Positions 38,069 to 47,296 of a stretch of 64,000 nucleotides of DNA are shown here, piece by piece; the stretch's first letter is position 1, and each line of letters opens with the position of its first letter. A program made the position numbers and the translations under genes. Location of the stretch: NCBI GenBank assembly GCA_947501275.1, contig CANMVD010000002.1:558001-622000 (forward strand). Reading direction: 5' to 3'. The stretch comes from an uncultured Tateyamaria sp. (GTDB taxonomy: Bacteria > Pseudomonadota > Alphaproteobacteria > Rhodobacterales > Rhodobacteraceae). The notes below the pieces were generated by a model. The model was not told the DNA's origin, did not search any database, and was given only the letters and a program-made list of their open reading frames with translations.

Positions 38069-38533
38069 TCAGGATGCTTGATGCACCGGATCCTCGCCAA
38101 AATGCTGCACCACACCAATTTCATTGGCCATGGACCATTTGGCCGCCATTAGTTGATGGGTTTTTGTCTCCCACCCACTGTGATCGCGGTGGAATTGACT
38201 GCGAAACGTACCGTAAACGTCAACCATAATGCCCAAATCCTCGACATGGCGCGTATCAAAGGCAGCAACACCACCTGCCAGTTTCAGGACCTTCTGAAGA
38301 CGGGATACCAAGTGCCCGCTATCACGCCTGCGGCGACCGGGAAAAACGACATTCACGTTGATGTTGTTCTCCACAAACCCGGCGACAACCAGATCGCCCC
38401 GCTCATTGCGCGCCATTTTGGGCACAAGGCGGACACGCACCTTGCTCAGATCGCCCTTGTAGATACCCGCATCTTCATAAGCAGGACCAATTTCATGCGG
38501 CGGGCGACGCCGCTCACGTCCAATAACCTTCAT
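38069..38533 (-). CDS. conserved hypothetical protein, 154 aa
   Basis: 154 aa basic soluble protein (MKVIGRERRRPPHEIGP...), with a hydrophobic-polar pattern typical of an alpha/beta fold (LVVAGFVENNINVNVVFPG; DLGIMVDVYGTF). No known motif or signal peptide. It stands alone between the FAD dehydrogenase and the SLC13 permease and is followed by no terminator. It reads as a real gene in codon pattern, but no function can be given. Confidence 0.55.
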   Translation of the reverse strand: MKVIGRERRRPPHEIGPAYEDAGIYKGDLSKVRVRLVPKMARNERGDLVVAGFVENNINVNVVFPGRRRRDSGHLVSRLQKVLKLAGGVAAFDTRHVEDLGIMVDVYGTFRSQFHRDHSGWETKTHQLMAAKWSMANEIGVVQHFGEDPVHQAS

Positions 38534-38750
38534 CGTTCAGCGCCCCCCAAGACACAGGCCGGTCCGTCCGGCACCTGTATCGATACGCAACAGGACGTTA
38601 AAAATTGGTTGAGAGGCCACTTAAAGGTCACAAAAACTCCATCTTGAAACATCTAGAGACCTACAGCACACGCCTCTTTAGGAGAGGCACGGTGCAGGCC
38701 CCGTTCCGCATAGCAGCCGGATACAAAAATTCAGGTCACGGTCATCAGCG

Positions 38751-40529
38751 CTACAAGGGCCAGATGAAAGGGATAACCGCCGATGCAATCAAACCTACGC
38801 TCAGGTTCAGCGGGATGCCGACACGCATAAAGTCGGTGAACTTGTAACCGCCCGGACCATAGACAAGCATGTTTGTCTGATATCCAATGGGCGTCGCAAA
38901 CGAGGCGGACGCTGCCACCATGACCGCGACCACAAGGGGGCGCGGATCTATGCCCAAGGCTCCCGCCAACCCAATCGCAATCGGGGTCACCACAACGGCC
39001 ACCGCATTATTGCTGACCAATTCCGTCAGAACGGATGTCAGCAGATAAATCGCCCACACGATCAGGAACGGCGGCAGCATGCCCAAGGCAGGGGCCACAG
39101 CCTCAACGATCAAGCTCACCGCGCCGGACGCCTCCAGTGCTGCGCCAATGGCCAGCATTGCAAAAATCAGGGCCAACAGGCGACCGTCAACAAAGGAAAA
39201 CGCCTCGTCCGCGTCAATGCAGCGGGTCACCAGAACCAAGGCGACGGCCAGCACCGACAACAGGAAAATCGGGGCCACGCCCATGGCTGCCATTACCACA
39301 ATTCCAAGGATCGCAAGCAGGGCAACAGGCGCATGACTGCGCCGGAAGGCCCGCTGGGACGGCTGGGAGACGTCGACCATATCCATGTCACTGGCCAGAC
39401 GTTGAATGTCTTCGGGGGCCCCTTCCAGCAAAAGGGTATCACCCACCCGCACAACAAGATCATCAAGTTGTCGGCCAATGTTCTGGTTCCGTCGATGAAC
39501 CGCCAGCGGATATACGCCATAACGACGGCGCAATCGCAGTGCGCCAAGGCTGCGCCCGATCATCTTGCACCCCGGCGTGATGAGAACTTCGACGGTGGTT
39601 GTTTCGACCGCGCCCACCTGATCCAGACGCTTGAGTTCCTTGTTGCGTTGCAGGCTCAGCAATTCCGTCATTTGCGTGCGCAGCACAACCCGGTCGCCGA
39701 CCTGCAATGTCACGCCCTCCAACGCACGACGCAGCGAACTGTCACCGCGCACCACGTCAATCAGGCGCACTCCGTCGCGCTTGAACAACTGCACGCTTAG
39801 CACCTCACGACCAACCAGATTGGACTCGGGCGGGATCACAGCTTCGGTAAAGAACTTCATGCGACTGCGATCACTCAGCAGCCCCGCCATGCTGTCCCGC
39901 TCGGGCAGCAACATGGGGGCTACAAAGCGCAGATAGATCATCCCCCAGATCACCAGAATGACGCCAAGCGGCGTGACCTCGAATATCGTAAAGGCGGCCA
40001 ACCCCTGCGCACGCGCCACCCCATCCACCAGCAAGTTGGTTGAGGTGCCGATCAGCGTCAAAGTGCCACCCAGAATGGCTGCATAACTCAGCGGAATCAG
40101 CAGCTTGGACGGGTTGAGCCCCATGGTCTTGGCCAACTGGATAAAGACAGGGATCATCACCACCACAACCGGTGTGTTGGACACAATCGCAGAGCTCAGA
40201 ATGATAAATGCCATCAGAAGCGCAATCGCGAGGGCCGGGTTCGAGCGGGCCTGTCGATCCGCCAGCCCGGTGAAGGCCTCAAGCGCCCCGGTGCGCACCA
40301 GCGCGCCCATGATGATGAACATAGCAGCAATGGTCCAAGGCGCCGGATTGGACAGCACGTTGAGCGCAGCCTCATAAGGCAGCGCCCCCGACATCAGCAT
40401 CAGCGCCACGCCCGCAATCGCCACCACTTCGGCGGGAAAACTTTCGCGCAGAAACAGAATGAACATGATGCCAACCACGCAAAGCGTCAGCACCGAATTT
40501 GTCGTCGCAGAAAGCTCAATCAGACCCAT
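38751..40529 (-). CDS. SLC13-family permease with two TrkA-C domains
   Basis: 592 aa. Membrane segments at about 1-190 and 395-592 flank two TrkA-C domains (about 205-290 and 295-380; VGREVLSVQLFKRDGVRLIDVVRGD). GGTLTLIGTSTNLLVDG and SASFATPIGYQTNMLVYGPGGY are the two symporter motifs. The family moves anions such as sulfate or dicarboxylates with sodium. The ATG at 40529 is supported by GGGGAAA upstream; an open frame to 40568 overlaps the EamA gene. It is closely downstream of that gene. Confidence 0.88.
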   Translation of the reverse strand: MGLIELSATTNSVLTLCVVGIMFILFLRESFPAEVVAIAGVALMLMSGALPYEAALNVLSNPAPWTIAAMFIIMGALVRTGALEAFTGLADRQARSNPALAIALLMAFIILSSAIVSNTPVVVVMIPVFIQLAKTMGLNPSKLLIPLSYAAILGGTLTLIGTSTNLLVDGVARAQGLAAFTIFEVTPLGVILVIWGMIYLRFVAPMLLPERDSMAGLLSDRSRMKFFTEAVIPPESNLVGREVLSVQLFKRDGVRLIDVVRGDSSLRRALEGVTLQVGDRVVLRTQMTELLSLQRNKELKRLDQVGAVETTTVEVLITPGCKMIGRSLGALRLRRRYGVYPLAVHRRNQNIGRQLDDLVVRVGDTLLLEGAPEDIQRLASDMDMVDVSQPSQRAFRRSHAPVALLAILGIVVMAAMGVAPIFLLSVLAVALVLVTRCIDADEAFSFVDGRLLALIFAMLAIGAALEASGAVSLIVEAVAPALGMLPPFLIVWAIYLLTSVLTELVSNNAVAVVVTPIAIGLAGALGIDPRPLVVAVMVAASASFATPIGYQTNMLVYGPGGYKFTDFMRVGIPLNLSVGLIASAVIPFIWPL

Positions 40530-40551
40530 AGGCAGTGTTTCCCCGGCGGCG

Positions 40552-41478
40552 TTAACGCACAGTGTCACCCATCACGTCGGGCGCATCAAGATGCCGCTTT
40601 CGGGGCTGAACAAGATACATGCCCACCAACATCACCCCAAGCGCCAGCCACACGGTCGGGGCATAGGCTTCGCCCAGCACAATCCGCGCCCAGAACACGC
40701 CAAACAGGGTGACGAGGAAACTGACCTGAACAGCAAAAACAGGGCCTGCGCGTCCCACCAACCAGACATAACCGGCATACACCAGAACATGCAGCGTGGC
40801 GCTGATCACCTGTGCCAGATCAGCCGCGCCGTAAGATGGGCGCGGATCAATCCACTGTCCCGAAAACAGCGCAAGGGGCAGCGCGATGATGGATCCAACA
40901 AGCGACGCGCCCCACAGCACCTGAACCGGCCCAAGCCCCGCTGTGCCCCACCGCGCAACGTAGTTCCCCTCAAATGCGTAAAACAGCCCCGAGATCAGCC
41001 CGATCGCCACCCAGAACACCGGAATGGCGCCGCTCATGTCCGCATTTGGCAAAACGATCAGCAAAACGGCGGCGAAACCCGCCAGCAATCCGACCAGTCT
41101 CCGCCCCTCTAAACGATCAAGGCGCAGAAACAACGCGACAGGAAAGGCCCAGATCGGGATCATCGACAACAGGATTGACATGACACCCGAAGGCAAATGG
41201 ACCGCCGCCTGATAACTGGCCGTGTTGGGCAACACAGATCCAATCAAGGCAATCACGATATATACCCGCAGATGCGGCGCGCGAAACGGCAGACGTATGC
41301 CCCGGGGCAGCGCAATGGCGCTCATGACAAGCACGCCGATGGCCAGTTGCCAGAACAGAAGACCAAAATGCTTGTAGCCTGAACTCACCGCGATCTTGGT
41401 CAGTGGCATAGTCATGCCCCAACCCGCCCCCAGAAGAACAAGAACACTCAGGCTGATCGCCAGATCGCGCCGTATCAT
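40552..41478 (-). CDS. EamA/DMT-family transporter
   Basis: 308 aa with ten membrane segments in two EamA repeats. The N-terminal part has GAGWGMTMPLTKIAVSSGY and the second repeat LFGVFWARIVLGEAYAPTVW, as in metabolite exporters of this group. Substrate unknown. The start overlaps the stop of the YmdB-like gene by four bases, so it is in the same operon with it and probably with the SLC13 gene. Confidence 0.87.
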   Translation of the reverse strand: MIRRDLAISLSVLVLLGAGWGMTMPLTKIAVSSGYKHFGLLFWQLAIGVLVMSAIALPRGIRLPFRAPHLRVYIVIALIGSVLPNTASYQAAVHLPSGVMSILLSMIPIWAFPVALFLRLDRLEGRRLVGLLAGFAAVLLIVLPNADMSGAIPVFWVAIGLISGLFYAFEGNYVARWGTAGLGPVQVLWGASLVGSIIALPLALFSGQWIDPRPSYGAADLAQVISATLHVLVYAGYVWLVGRAGPVFAVQVSFLVTLFGVFWARIVLGEAYAPTVWLALGVMLVGMYLVQPRKRHLDAPDVMGDTVR

Positions 41479-42284
41479 GGTCCGCTCTGTTGCAACAACC
41501 CGCCCTGACGCACAGGCACAACGCGACTGGCACGCCCGCCCTCACCTGTCTCAATGTAGACACCAGACAGCGTCGCCTCACCCAAAGCCGGGGCGAAACG
41601 CTCCTTCGGCATACCGGTGATAAAGCGGCGCAAGGGCTCATCACGTTGCATGCCAATGACAGAGTTGTAATCGCCACACATGCCCGCATCCGTCAGATAC
41701 GCACATCCCCTGCCCAAAATCATCGCGTCCGATGTGGGGACATGGGTGTGGGTCCCGACCATCAAACTCGCTCGGCCATCACACCAATGGCCCATCGCCA
41801 TCTTTTCGGACGTGGCCTCGCAATGAAAATCCACCACCACCGCATCGACGGCACCACCCAATGGGTGGGTGCGGAACACGGTCTCAAGGGCAGAAAACGG
41901 ATCATCAAAGGGGCGTTTCATGAACACCTGCCCCAGCGCCTGCGCCACCAGAACCTTTTGCCCGGCTGCCGTCGAAAAGACGCGCGCGCCTTTTCCGGGC
42001 GCCGCCTTGGAAAAATTGAGTGGGCGAATGATGCGCGGCTCGCTCTCAATGAACTGAAGCATGTCCTTCTGGTCAAAGGCGTGATCGCCCAAGGTCACAC
42101 AATCCGCGCCCGCATCCAGAATCGCACGCGCATGATTGCCGGACAGCCCCATGCCCGAGGTCGCGTTCTCCCCGTTGACCACAACAAAATCCAACGCCCA
42201 GTCCGTGCGCAAACGTGGCAAATGATCGGTGATCGCCTGACGGCCGGCCCGGCCCATCACATCACCCAAAAACAGTATCTTCAT
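41475..42284 (-). CDS. YmdB-like metallophosphoesterase (TIGR00282 family)
   Basis: 269 aa binuclear-metal phosphodiesterase. All metal motifs are visible: LGDVMGRAGR (Asp8), VVNGENA, LGDHAFDQ, VDFHCEATSEKMAMG and GTHTHVPTSDA. Related Bacillus YmdB hydrolyses cyclic nucleotides and affects RNA-dependent behaviours. The ATG at 42284 is supported by a GGGGA site and the family N-terminus; an open frame to 42413 is rejected. fau lies 144 bases upstream on the same strand. Confidence 0.9.
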   Translation of the reverse strand: MKILFLGDVMGRAGRQAITDHLPRLRTDWALDFVVVNGENATSGMGLSGNHARAILDAGADCVTLGDHAFDQKDMLQFIESEPRIIRPLNFSKAAPGKGARVFSTAAGQKVLVAQALGQVFMKRPFDDPFSALETVFRTHPLGGAVDAVVVDFHCEATSEKMAMGHWCDGRASLMVGTHTHVPTSDAMILGRGCAYLTDAGMCGDYNSVIGMQRDEPLRRFITGMPKERFAPALGEATLSGVYIETGEGGRASRVVPVRQGGLLQQSGP

Positions 42285-42427
42285 ATGTCCCCATAAGCCT
42301 CGCCGGGTCACCACGACAAGAACAAAGCCACCCGATCCCGCTTCATCTTGCGATGTATACTTCAAAGAGGGGCACAAAATGCCAAAAGCAAAGCACCCGA
42401 TGTACCAAGACAAAAGACCCGAACGGC

Positions 42428-42982
42428 TCAGACGTCGATCACGTCTCTTTCTGTCACAATCATATCAAGCGGTTGATCCGTCGCCTCAAGAGGCAGTTCG
42501 CCAACCTCTTGCGCGCTATAGGCAAATCCGATGGCCAATGTGGCACGGCGCGCACGTAGCCCCTCAAGCGTGCGGTCATAAAACCCGCCACCATACCCCA
42601 GGCGTCCACCTGCGCGCGTATAGGCCACAAGAGGGACAATCACGATCTCGGGCTCGATAAAGTCATCCACCTCAGGGACACGGGCCCCAAACGGGCCATC
42701 GCGCAAAGCGCCCTCCGGCGTCCAGCGCGAAAACCGCAACGCCATGCCCGCGCCCATGATCACAGGCACACTGACAGGACCATGCGCCGCAGCCTCCGCC
42801 ATCGCCGGCAATGGATCTATCTCTGAACGGATCGGCATGTACCCCGCCAACGGCACTCCGCGATACCCGGCCAGAACTGACGATAAAACGCCCGATGCCC
42901 CCCCGCGATCCAGATCAAACGCAGCCTTGCGCGCAGCAAACGCAGCCTTGCGCACGACAGATTTCTGCTCGGCCAACGTCAC
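42428..42982 (-). CDS. fau: 5-formyltetrahydrofolate cyclo-ligase
   Basis: 184 aa. It converts 5-formyl-THF with ATP into 5,10-methenyl-THF in folate recycling. The sequence has the N-terminal basic KSVVRKAAFAARK, the folate-side YMPIRSEIDPLP and the ATP-binding GRLGYGGGFYDR near residue 130. The start is taken as GTG at 42982, because GGGGG lies ten bases before it and the upstream frame would run through non-conserved sequence. 6S RNA often adjoins this gene in other bacteria, but only 67 bases separate it from mgtE here and no 6S-like fold was seen. Confidence 0.9.
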   Translation of the reverse strand: MTLAEQKSVVRKAAFAARKAAFDLDRGGASGVLSSVLAGYRGVPLAGYMPIRSEIDPLPAMAEAAAHGPVSVPVIMGAGMALRFSRWTPEGALRDGPFGARVPEVDDFIEPEIVIVPLVAYTRAGGRLGYGGGFYDRTLEGLRARRATLAIGFAYSAQEVGELPLEATDQPLDMIVTERDVIDV

Positions 42983-43049
42983 GCACCAGCCCCCAAGGGA
43001 CGGTGGGCGGGGCGGCTTTGGCGCAGCCAAACAGCGTCCGTCCCGCCGT

Positions 43050-44456
43050 TCACAGCAACACCAACGCAGCCAGACCCAAAAACGCAAAAAACCCGACCAC
43101 ATCGGTCACCGTGGTCACAAAGGCACCAGACGCCAGCGCGGGGTCAATCCCGACGCGATCCAAAACAACCGGAATAACAGTGCCCGCAAAACCCGCGACG
43201 ATCATGTTGACGATCATGGCAGCGGCAATGACATAGCCCAAGGCAGGCGAGCCAAACCAGATCACGCCCACAATGCCCATCACAACGGCAAAAACCAATC
43301 CGTTGATCAATCCAACCAGAACCTCGCGGCGAATGACACGCCACACATTGGCGCCGGTCAAATCCTTGGTCGCAAGGGCCCGCACGGCCACCGTCAAGGA
43401 CTGTGTTCCCGCATTGCCTCCCATTGAGGCCACAATGGGCATCAACACTGCAAGGGCCACAATCTGAGCAATCGCCATCTCGAATTGTGCAATCACCAAG
43501 GAGGCCAGGATAGAAGTGACAAGGTTCACCGCCAACCACGGCAATCGACGTCCCGTGGTGGCGCGCACGGTGTCAGACAACGCCGATTCCTCACCCACAC
43601 CCGCAAGACGCAGAATGTCTTCTTCGTGCTCTTCATCCAGAACCGCCATGGCGTCATCAATGGTGATGGCCCCAATCAAACGGCCCTCGTCATCCACAAC
43701 CGGGGCTGAAATCAAATGATACTGGTTAAAGGCGTAAGCAACGTCGCTTTCGTCCTGCGTGGCCGGAATGATGCGAAACGTCTCTTCCACCAAATCCACC
43801 AGCGGCACATCGCGGCGCGACCGCATCAGCTTGCCCAATGTCACGTTCCCAACCGGGTGCAGACGCGGGTCCACAAGAACGATGTGGTAAAACTGATTGG
43901 GCAGCTCAACTTCGTCCGCAGCACGCATACGGTCAATGGCCTCGCCCACAGTCCAATGCTCGGGCGCCATCACGACCTCGCGCTGCATCAGGCGACCAGC
44001 TGAATATTCAGGGAAATTCAGCGCCTGCTCGACCATCGCCCGGTCGCTGTCTTCCAGCGCATCAAGGATCTGCTCTTGCTGCGCATCGTCGAGGTCTTCG
44101 ATCAGATCAACAACATCATCGCTGTCCAGATCGCGCACCGCCTCGGCCAGAACGCCGGGCTTCAGAACGCCAATGACCTCTTCACGGATCGACTCGTCCA
44201 GTTCCGACAGAATGTCGCCGTCAAATTCGCGGTCATAAAGACGGATCAGGCGCGAGCGATCAAAGGCGTTGATCTGCTCCAGAAGGTCCGCGATATCCGC
44301 TGCGTGCAACGGTTCCATCAGCGACGTCAGTTGCGCCCGGTCCTCGATATCAACGGCATATAGAATAGCAGAGACGTCTTTGCGCTCAAGCACATAGCCG
44401 GAGTCGTCCCCACCTTGGTCCGGCGCGGATGATGGCACATCAGATGGCTCTGTCAT
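43050..44456 (-). CDS. mgtE: magnesium transporter MgtE
   Basis: 468 aa. Domain order: acidic N-domain (about 25-140, many Asp/Glu for Mg sensing), two CBS domains (about 145-275), plug helix and five membrane segments at the C-terminus. The pore/selectivity region PIVASMGGNAGTQSLTV is clear. Transports Mg2+ (and possibly other divalent ions) down the gradient with closure at high Mg. The ATG at 44456 is preferred to a far upstream start (44615) since GGGAGG precedes it. No M-box-like leader was recognised. Confidence 0.94.
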   Translation of the reverse strand: MTEPSDVPSSAPDQGGDDSGYVLERKDVSAILYAVDIEDRAQLTSLMEPLHAADIADLLEQINAFDRSRLIRLYDREFDGDILSELDESIREEVIGVLKPGVLAEAVRDLDSDDVVDLIEDLDDAQQEQILDALEDSDRAMVEQALNFPEYSAGRLMQREVVMAPEHWTVGEAIDRMRAADEVELPNQFYHIVLVDPRLHPVGNVTLGKLMRSRRDVPLVDLVEETFRIIPATQDESDVAYAFNQYHLISAPVVDDEGRLIGAITIDDAMAVLDEEHEEDILRLAGVGEESALSDTVRATTGRRLPWLAVNLVTSILASLVIAQFEMAIAQIVALAVLMPIVASMGGNAGTQSLTVAVRALATKDLTGANVWRVIRREVLVGLINGLVFAVVMGIVGVIWFGSPALGYVIAAAMIVNMIVAGFAGTVIPVVLDRVGIDPALASGAFVTTVTDVVGFFAFLGLAALVLL

Positions 44457-44624
44457 GTGGTGGCCTCCCGTGTCGATGTGCCTGCGCTCTGACCATAGGC
44501 GGGGCGTGGCACTGATACAATGGCCCCCGCATGGCTGATTTGGCGACGGCGCGCACGATGGCGTGGCCACCCGCCGTTGTGTTTTGGCTTTGCAGGCCGC
44601 CACCTGCGGCGGCATAAGGCGGAT

Positions 44625-45920
44625 ATGGGTACTTCACACAAACTTCGCGGCCATGTTCTGGTCTATTCCGGCAACCCCTTTGCCACGAGCTGGCAAGAGA
44701 CGGTCACGATTCTGGAAAACAGCGCCGTCCTGATCGAGGACGGGCGTATCGCGGCCGTTGGCGATGCTGCAATGGCCATGGAGGCCCCCGAAACAGACTA
44801 CTCGGGTCACCTGATCTGCCCGGGCTTTGTCGACGCACACGTGCATTATCCGCAAACCGCGATCATCGCGTCGTGGGGAAAACGCCTGATCGACTGGCTC
44901 AACACCTATACATTCCCCGAAGAGATGCGATTTGGAGACGCGGACTACGCCGCGTGCATCGCAGATCGTTATCTGGATCTCGCGCTTGATCACGGCACAA
45001 CGTCGCTGGCCAGCTACGCAACGATCCACCCCGAAAGCGTGGATGCACTTTTTAATGCCGCTGCCGCGCGCAATATGGCTGTTGTTGCAGGCAAGACGTG
45101 CATGGATCGCAACGCCCCTGAAGGGCTGCGTGACAGTGCCCAAAGTGCGTATGACGACAGTAAGGCCCTGCTGGAACGATGGGACGGACAGGGGCGCGCG
45201 CGCTACGCTATCACGCCGCGGTTTTCCCCGACCTCCAGCCCGGAACAATTGGCAGCACTTGGCGCTTTGTGGGGCGAATACCCGCAGGCTTTGATGCAGA
45301 CCCATATCAGCGAACAGCTCGACGAAATCGCTTGGGTGCGCTCCCTTTATCCCGATGCGCGCGATTATCTTGATACCTATGAACAGCACGGATTGTTGGG
45401 CGAACGGGGTATTTACGGGCACGCCATTCATCTTGAGCCTCGCGAAATTGATCGATTGGCCGAGGTTGGCGCAGGGCTGGTGCATTGCCCGACATCCAAC
45501 ACGTTCATCGGCTCCGGTCTGTTTGATCTGATGGGGCTCGCGCAGGCAGGACAACATGTAGGTTTGGCAACTGACACAGGGGGCGGGTCGTCCTTTTCGA
45601 TGCTGCGCACAATGGCTGCCGCATACGAGGTCGCACAGCTGCGCGGCACAGCCCTGCATCCGTCCCAAATGCTCTGGCTGGCCACTGCCGGATCAGCGCA
45701 GGTGCTGCACCGGGCCGACGAGCTCGGGTCGCTGGCCACAGGGTTGGCTGCAGATATCACGGTGCTTGACCTTGCCTCGACACCCGCAATTGCGCAGCGC
45801 GTCGCTGGCGCCAAGGACATGTGGGACACGGTGTTTCCAACGCTGATGATGGGGGATGACCGCGCCATCGCCGCCGTTTGGGTGGGTGGCACCTGTCAGC
45901 GCGGCGCATCCTGCGGTTGA
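44625..45920 (+). CDS. guaD: guanine deaminase
   Basis: 431 aa amidohydrolase. Zn-site motifs appear in order: VDAHVHYPQT (HxH), QTHISEQLDE, GHAIHLEPREI and GLATDTGGGSSFSML (Asp). The segment around TSSPEQLAALGALWGEYPQ agrees with guanine deaminases, which convert guanine to xanthine plus ammonia. AAGGCGGAT lies just before the ATG; a longer frame beginning at 44520 is not conserved. It is convergent with the 8-oxoguanine deaminase gene (38 bases between the stops). Confidence 0.92.
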   Translation: MGTSHKLRGHVLVYSGNPFATSWQETVTILENSAVLIEDGRIAAVGDAAMAMEAPETDYSGHLICPGFVDAHVHYPQTAIIASWGKRLIDWLNTYTFPEEMRFGDADYAACIADRYLDLALDHGTTSLASYATIHPESVDALFNAAAARNMAVVAGKTCMDRNAPEGLRDSAQSAYDDSKALLERWDGQGRARYAITPRFSPTSSPEQLAALGALWGEYPQALMQTHISEQLDEIAWVRSLYPDARDYLDTYEQHGLLGERGIYGHAIHLEPREIDRLAEVGAGLVHCPTSNTFIGSGLFDLMGLAQAGQHVGLATDTGGGSSFSMLRTMAAAYEVAQLRGTALHPSQMLWLATAGSAQVLHRADELGSLATGLAADITVLDLASTPAIAQRVAGAKDMWDTVFPTLMMGDDRAIAAVWVGGTCQRGASCG

Positions 45921-45958
45921 TACTGGCGTGAGCGGCTCCGCAATTGTGACGGGGTCAG

Positions 45959-47296
45959 CTATTCGGCCAATGCCATAGCCAGACTGCGCTGGCGCTCGAG
46001 CGTAGCGCCCAAATCAATAGTTGTCAGGTGACCGTCTCGCACCACCTGACGCCCTTCAACAAACAGATCACGCACCGTCGTGGGCCCCGCCAACAGCAAC
46101 GCCGCCGGATCCCAGGACCCGGCCGAGGCGACACCTGACACGTCCCACACAGCGATGTCCGCGCGCGCCCCTAAGGCAATCCGGCCACAATCAGAACGAC
46201 CCAACACCTCTGCACCGCCACGGGTCGCAATCCACAACGCCTCTTGCGCGCTCATCGCATCTGCACCCTGCGCAACCCGTTGCAGCAACATGGCCTGACG
46301 GGCCTCTGCCACCAGATTGCCCGCATCATTGCTGGCAGATCCGTCCACCCCCAACGCGACAGGCACTCCCGCATCCCGCATCGCCCGTACAGGCGCGATG
46401 CCAGATCCAAGGCGGCAGTTCGAGCACGGGCAATGGGCAACGCCCGTCCCGGTCTTTGCAAACAGCGCAATCTCGGACGCATCCAGCTTGACGCAGTGGG
46501 CATGCCACACATCCCGGCCAACCCAGCCAAGATCTTCGGCATATTGACCCGGACGGCAGCCAAATTGCGCAAGTGAATAGGCGATATCCTCGTCGTTCTC
46601 GGCCAGATGCGTGTGCATCATCACGCCCTTGTCACGTGCCAGCACCGCAGCATCACGCATCAAATCACGGCTGACGGAGAACGGAGAACAGGGCGCAACG
46701 CCCACGCGGCACATGGACCCTTCTGACGGGTCATGAAATGCATCAATCACACGAATGCAGTCTTCAAGGATAGCGGCCTCGTCCTCGACCAGATGATCAG
46801 GGGGCAAACCACCCGCGCTTTCACCGATGCTCATCGACCCGCGGGTGGGATGAAACCGCAAACCCACCTCGGCTGCGGCGGCAATGGTGTCTTCGAGACG
46901 CACGGCCCCGGGGTAGAGATACAGGTGATCCGAACTGAGGGTACAGCCAGACAAGGCCAATTCCGCCAAGCCGACCTGCGCCGAGACAAACATGTGATCC
47001 GGCGTAAAGCGGGACCAGATCGGGTAGAGCGTCTGCAACCACCCAAACAGCAAAGCATCCTGCGCGGCAGGCACGGCACGGGTCAGCGACTGATACAGGT
47101 GGTGATGCGTGTTCACGAGGCCCGGCGTCACAACGCACATCCGCGCGTCCACACACGTGATCCCGTCGGCGGGCAGGTTGTGTCCAATGGCGGCCACAAC
47201 ACCGTCGCGGATCAGGATATCGTGGTCCTCCAAGGTGCGCGCACTGTCGTCCATGGTCACGATGTGACCAGCATGCCGAATGAGCACGGCGCTCAC
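45959..47296 (-). CDS. 8-oxoguanine deaminase
   Basis: 445 aa amidohydrolase of the Pa0142/8-oxoguanine deaminase group (COG0402). Metal-site residues are in NTHHHLYQSLTRA, MMHTHLAENDEDI, WHAHCVKLDASE and LGVDGSASND. The NTHHHLYQ...LFGWLQTLYPIW sequence is characteristic of 8-oxoguanine deaminases, which make uric acid from oxidised guanine. It starts with GTG and overlaps the hisN-type gene by GTGA. With guanine deaminase nearby, a purine-catabolic or damage clean-up role is reasonable. Confidence 0.88.
   Translation of the reverse strand: MSAVLIRHAGHIVTMDDSARTLEDHDILIRDGVVAAIGHNLPADGITCVDARMCVVTPGLVNTHHHLYQSLTRAVPAAQDALLFGWLQTLYPIWSRFTPDHMFVSAQVGLAELALSGCTLSSDHLYLYPGAVRLEDTIAAAAEVGLRFHPTRGSMSIGESAGGLPPDHLVEDEAAILEDCIRVIDAFHDPSEGSMCRVGVAPCSPFSVSRDLMRDAAVLARDKGVMMHTHLAENDEDIAYSLAQFGCRPGQYAEDLGWVGRDVWHAHCVKLDASEIALFAKTGTGVAHCPCSNCRLGSGIAPVRAMRDAGVPVALGVDGSASNDAGNLVAEARQAMLLQRVAQGADAMSAQEALWIATRGGAEVLGRSDCGRIALGARADIAVWDVSGVASAGSWDPAALLLAGPTTVRDLFVEGRQVVRDGHLTTIDLGATLERQRSLAMALAE

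Noticed and set aside
42379-42660. 93-codon plus-strand ORF with an AGAGGGG upstream
   Set aside because: Most of it is antisense to fau; the short unique part is too small to judge.
42983-43049. 6S RNA next to the 5-formyl-THF cyclo-ligase gene
   Set aside because: The gap to mgtE is only 67 bases, too short for 6S RNA, and no bubble-like fold is visible.
44457-44624. possible Mg2+-sensing leader before mgtE
   Set aside because: No M-box-like helices were recognised; the GGCCGCCACCTGCGGCGGC stem is nearer guaD.
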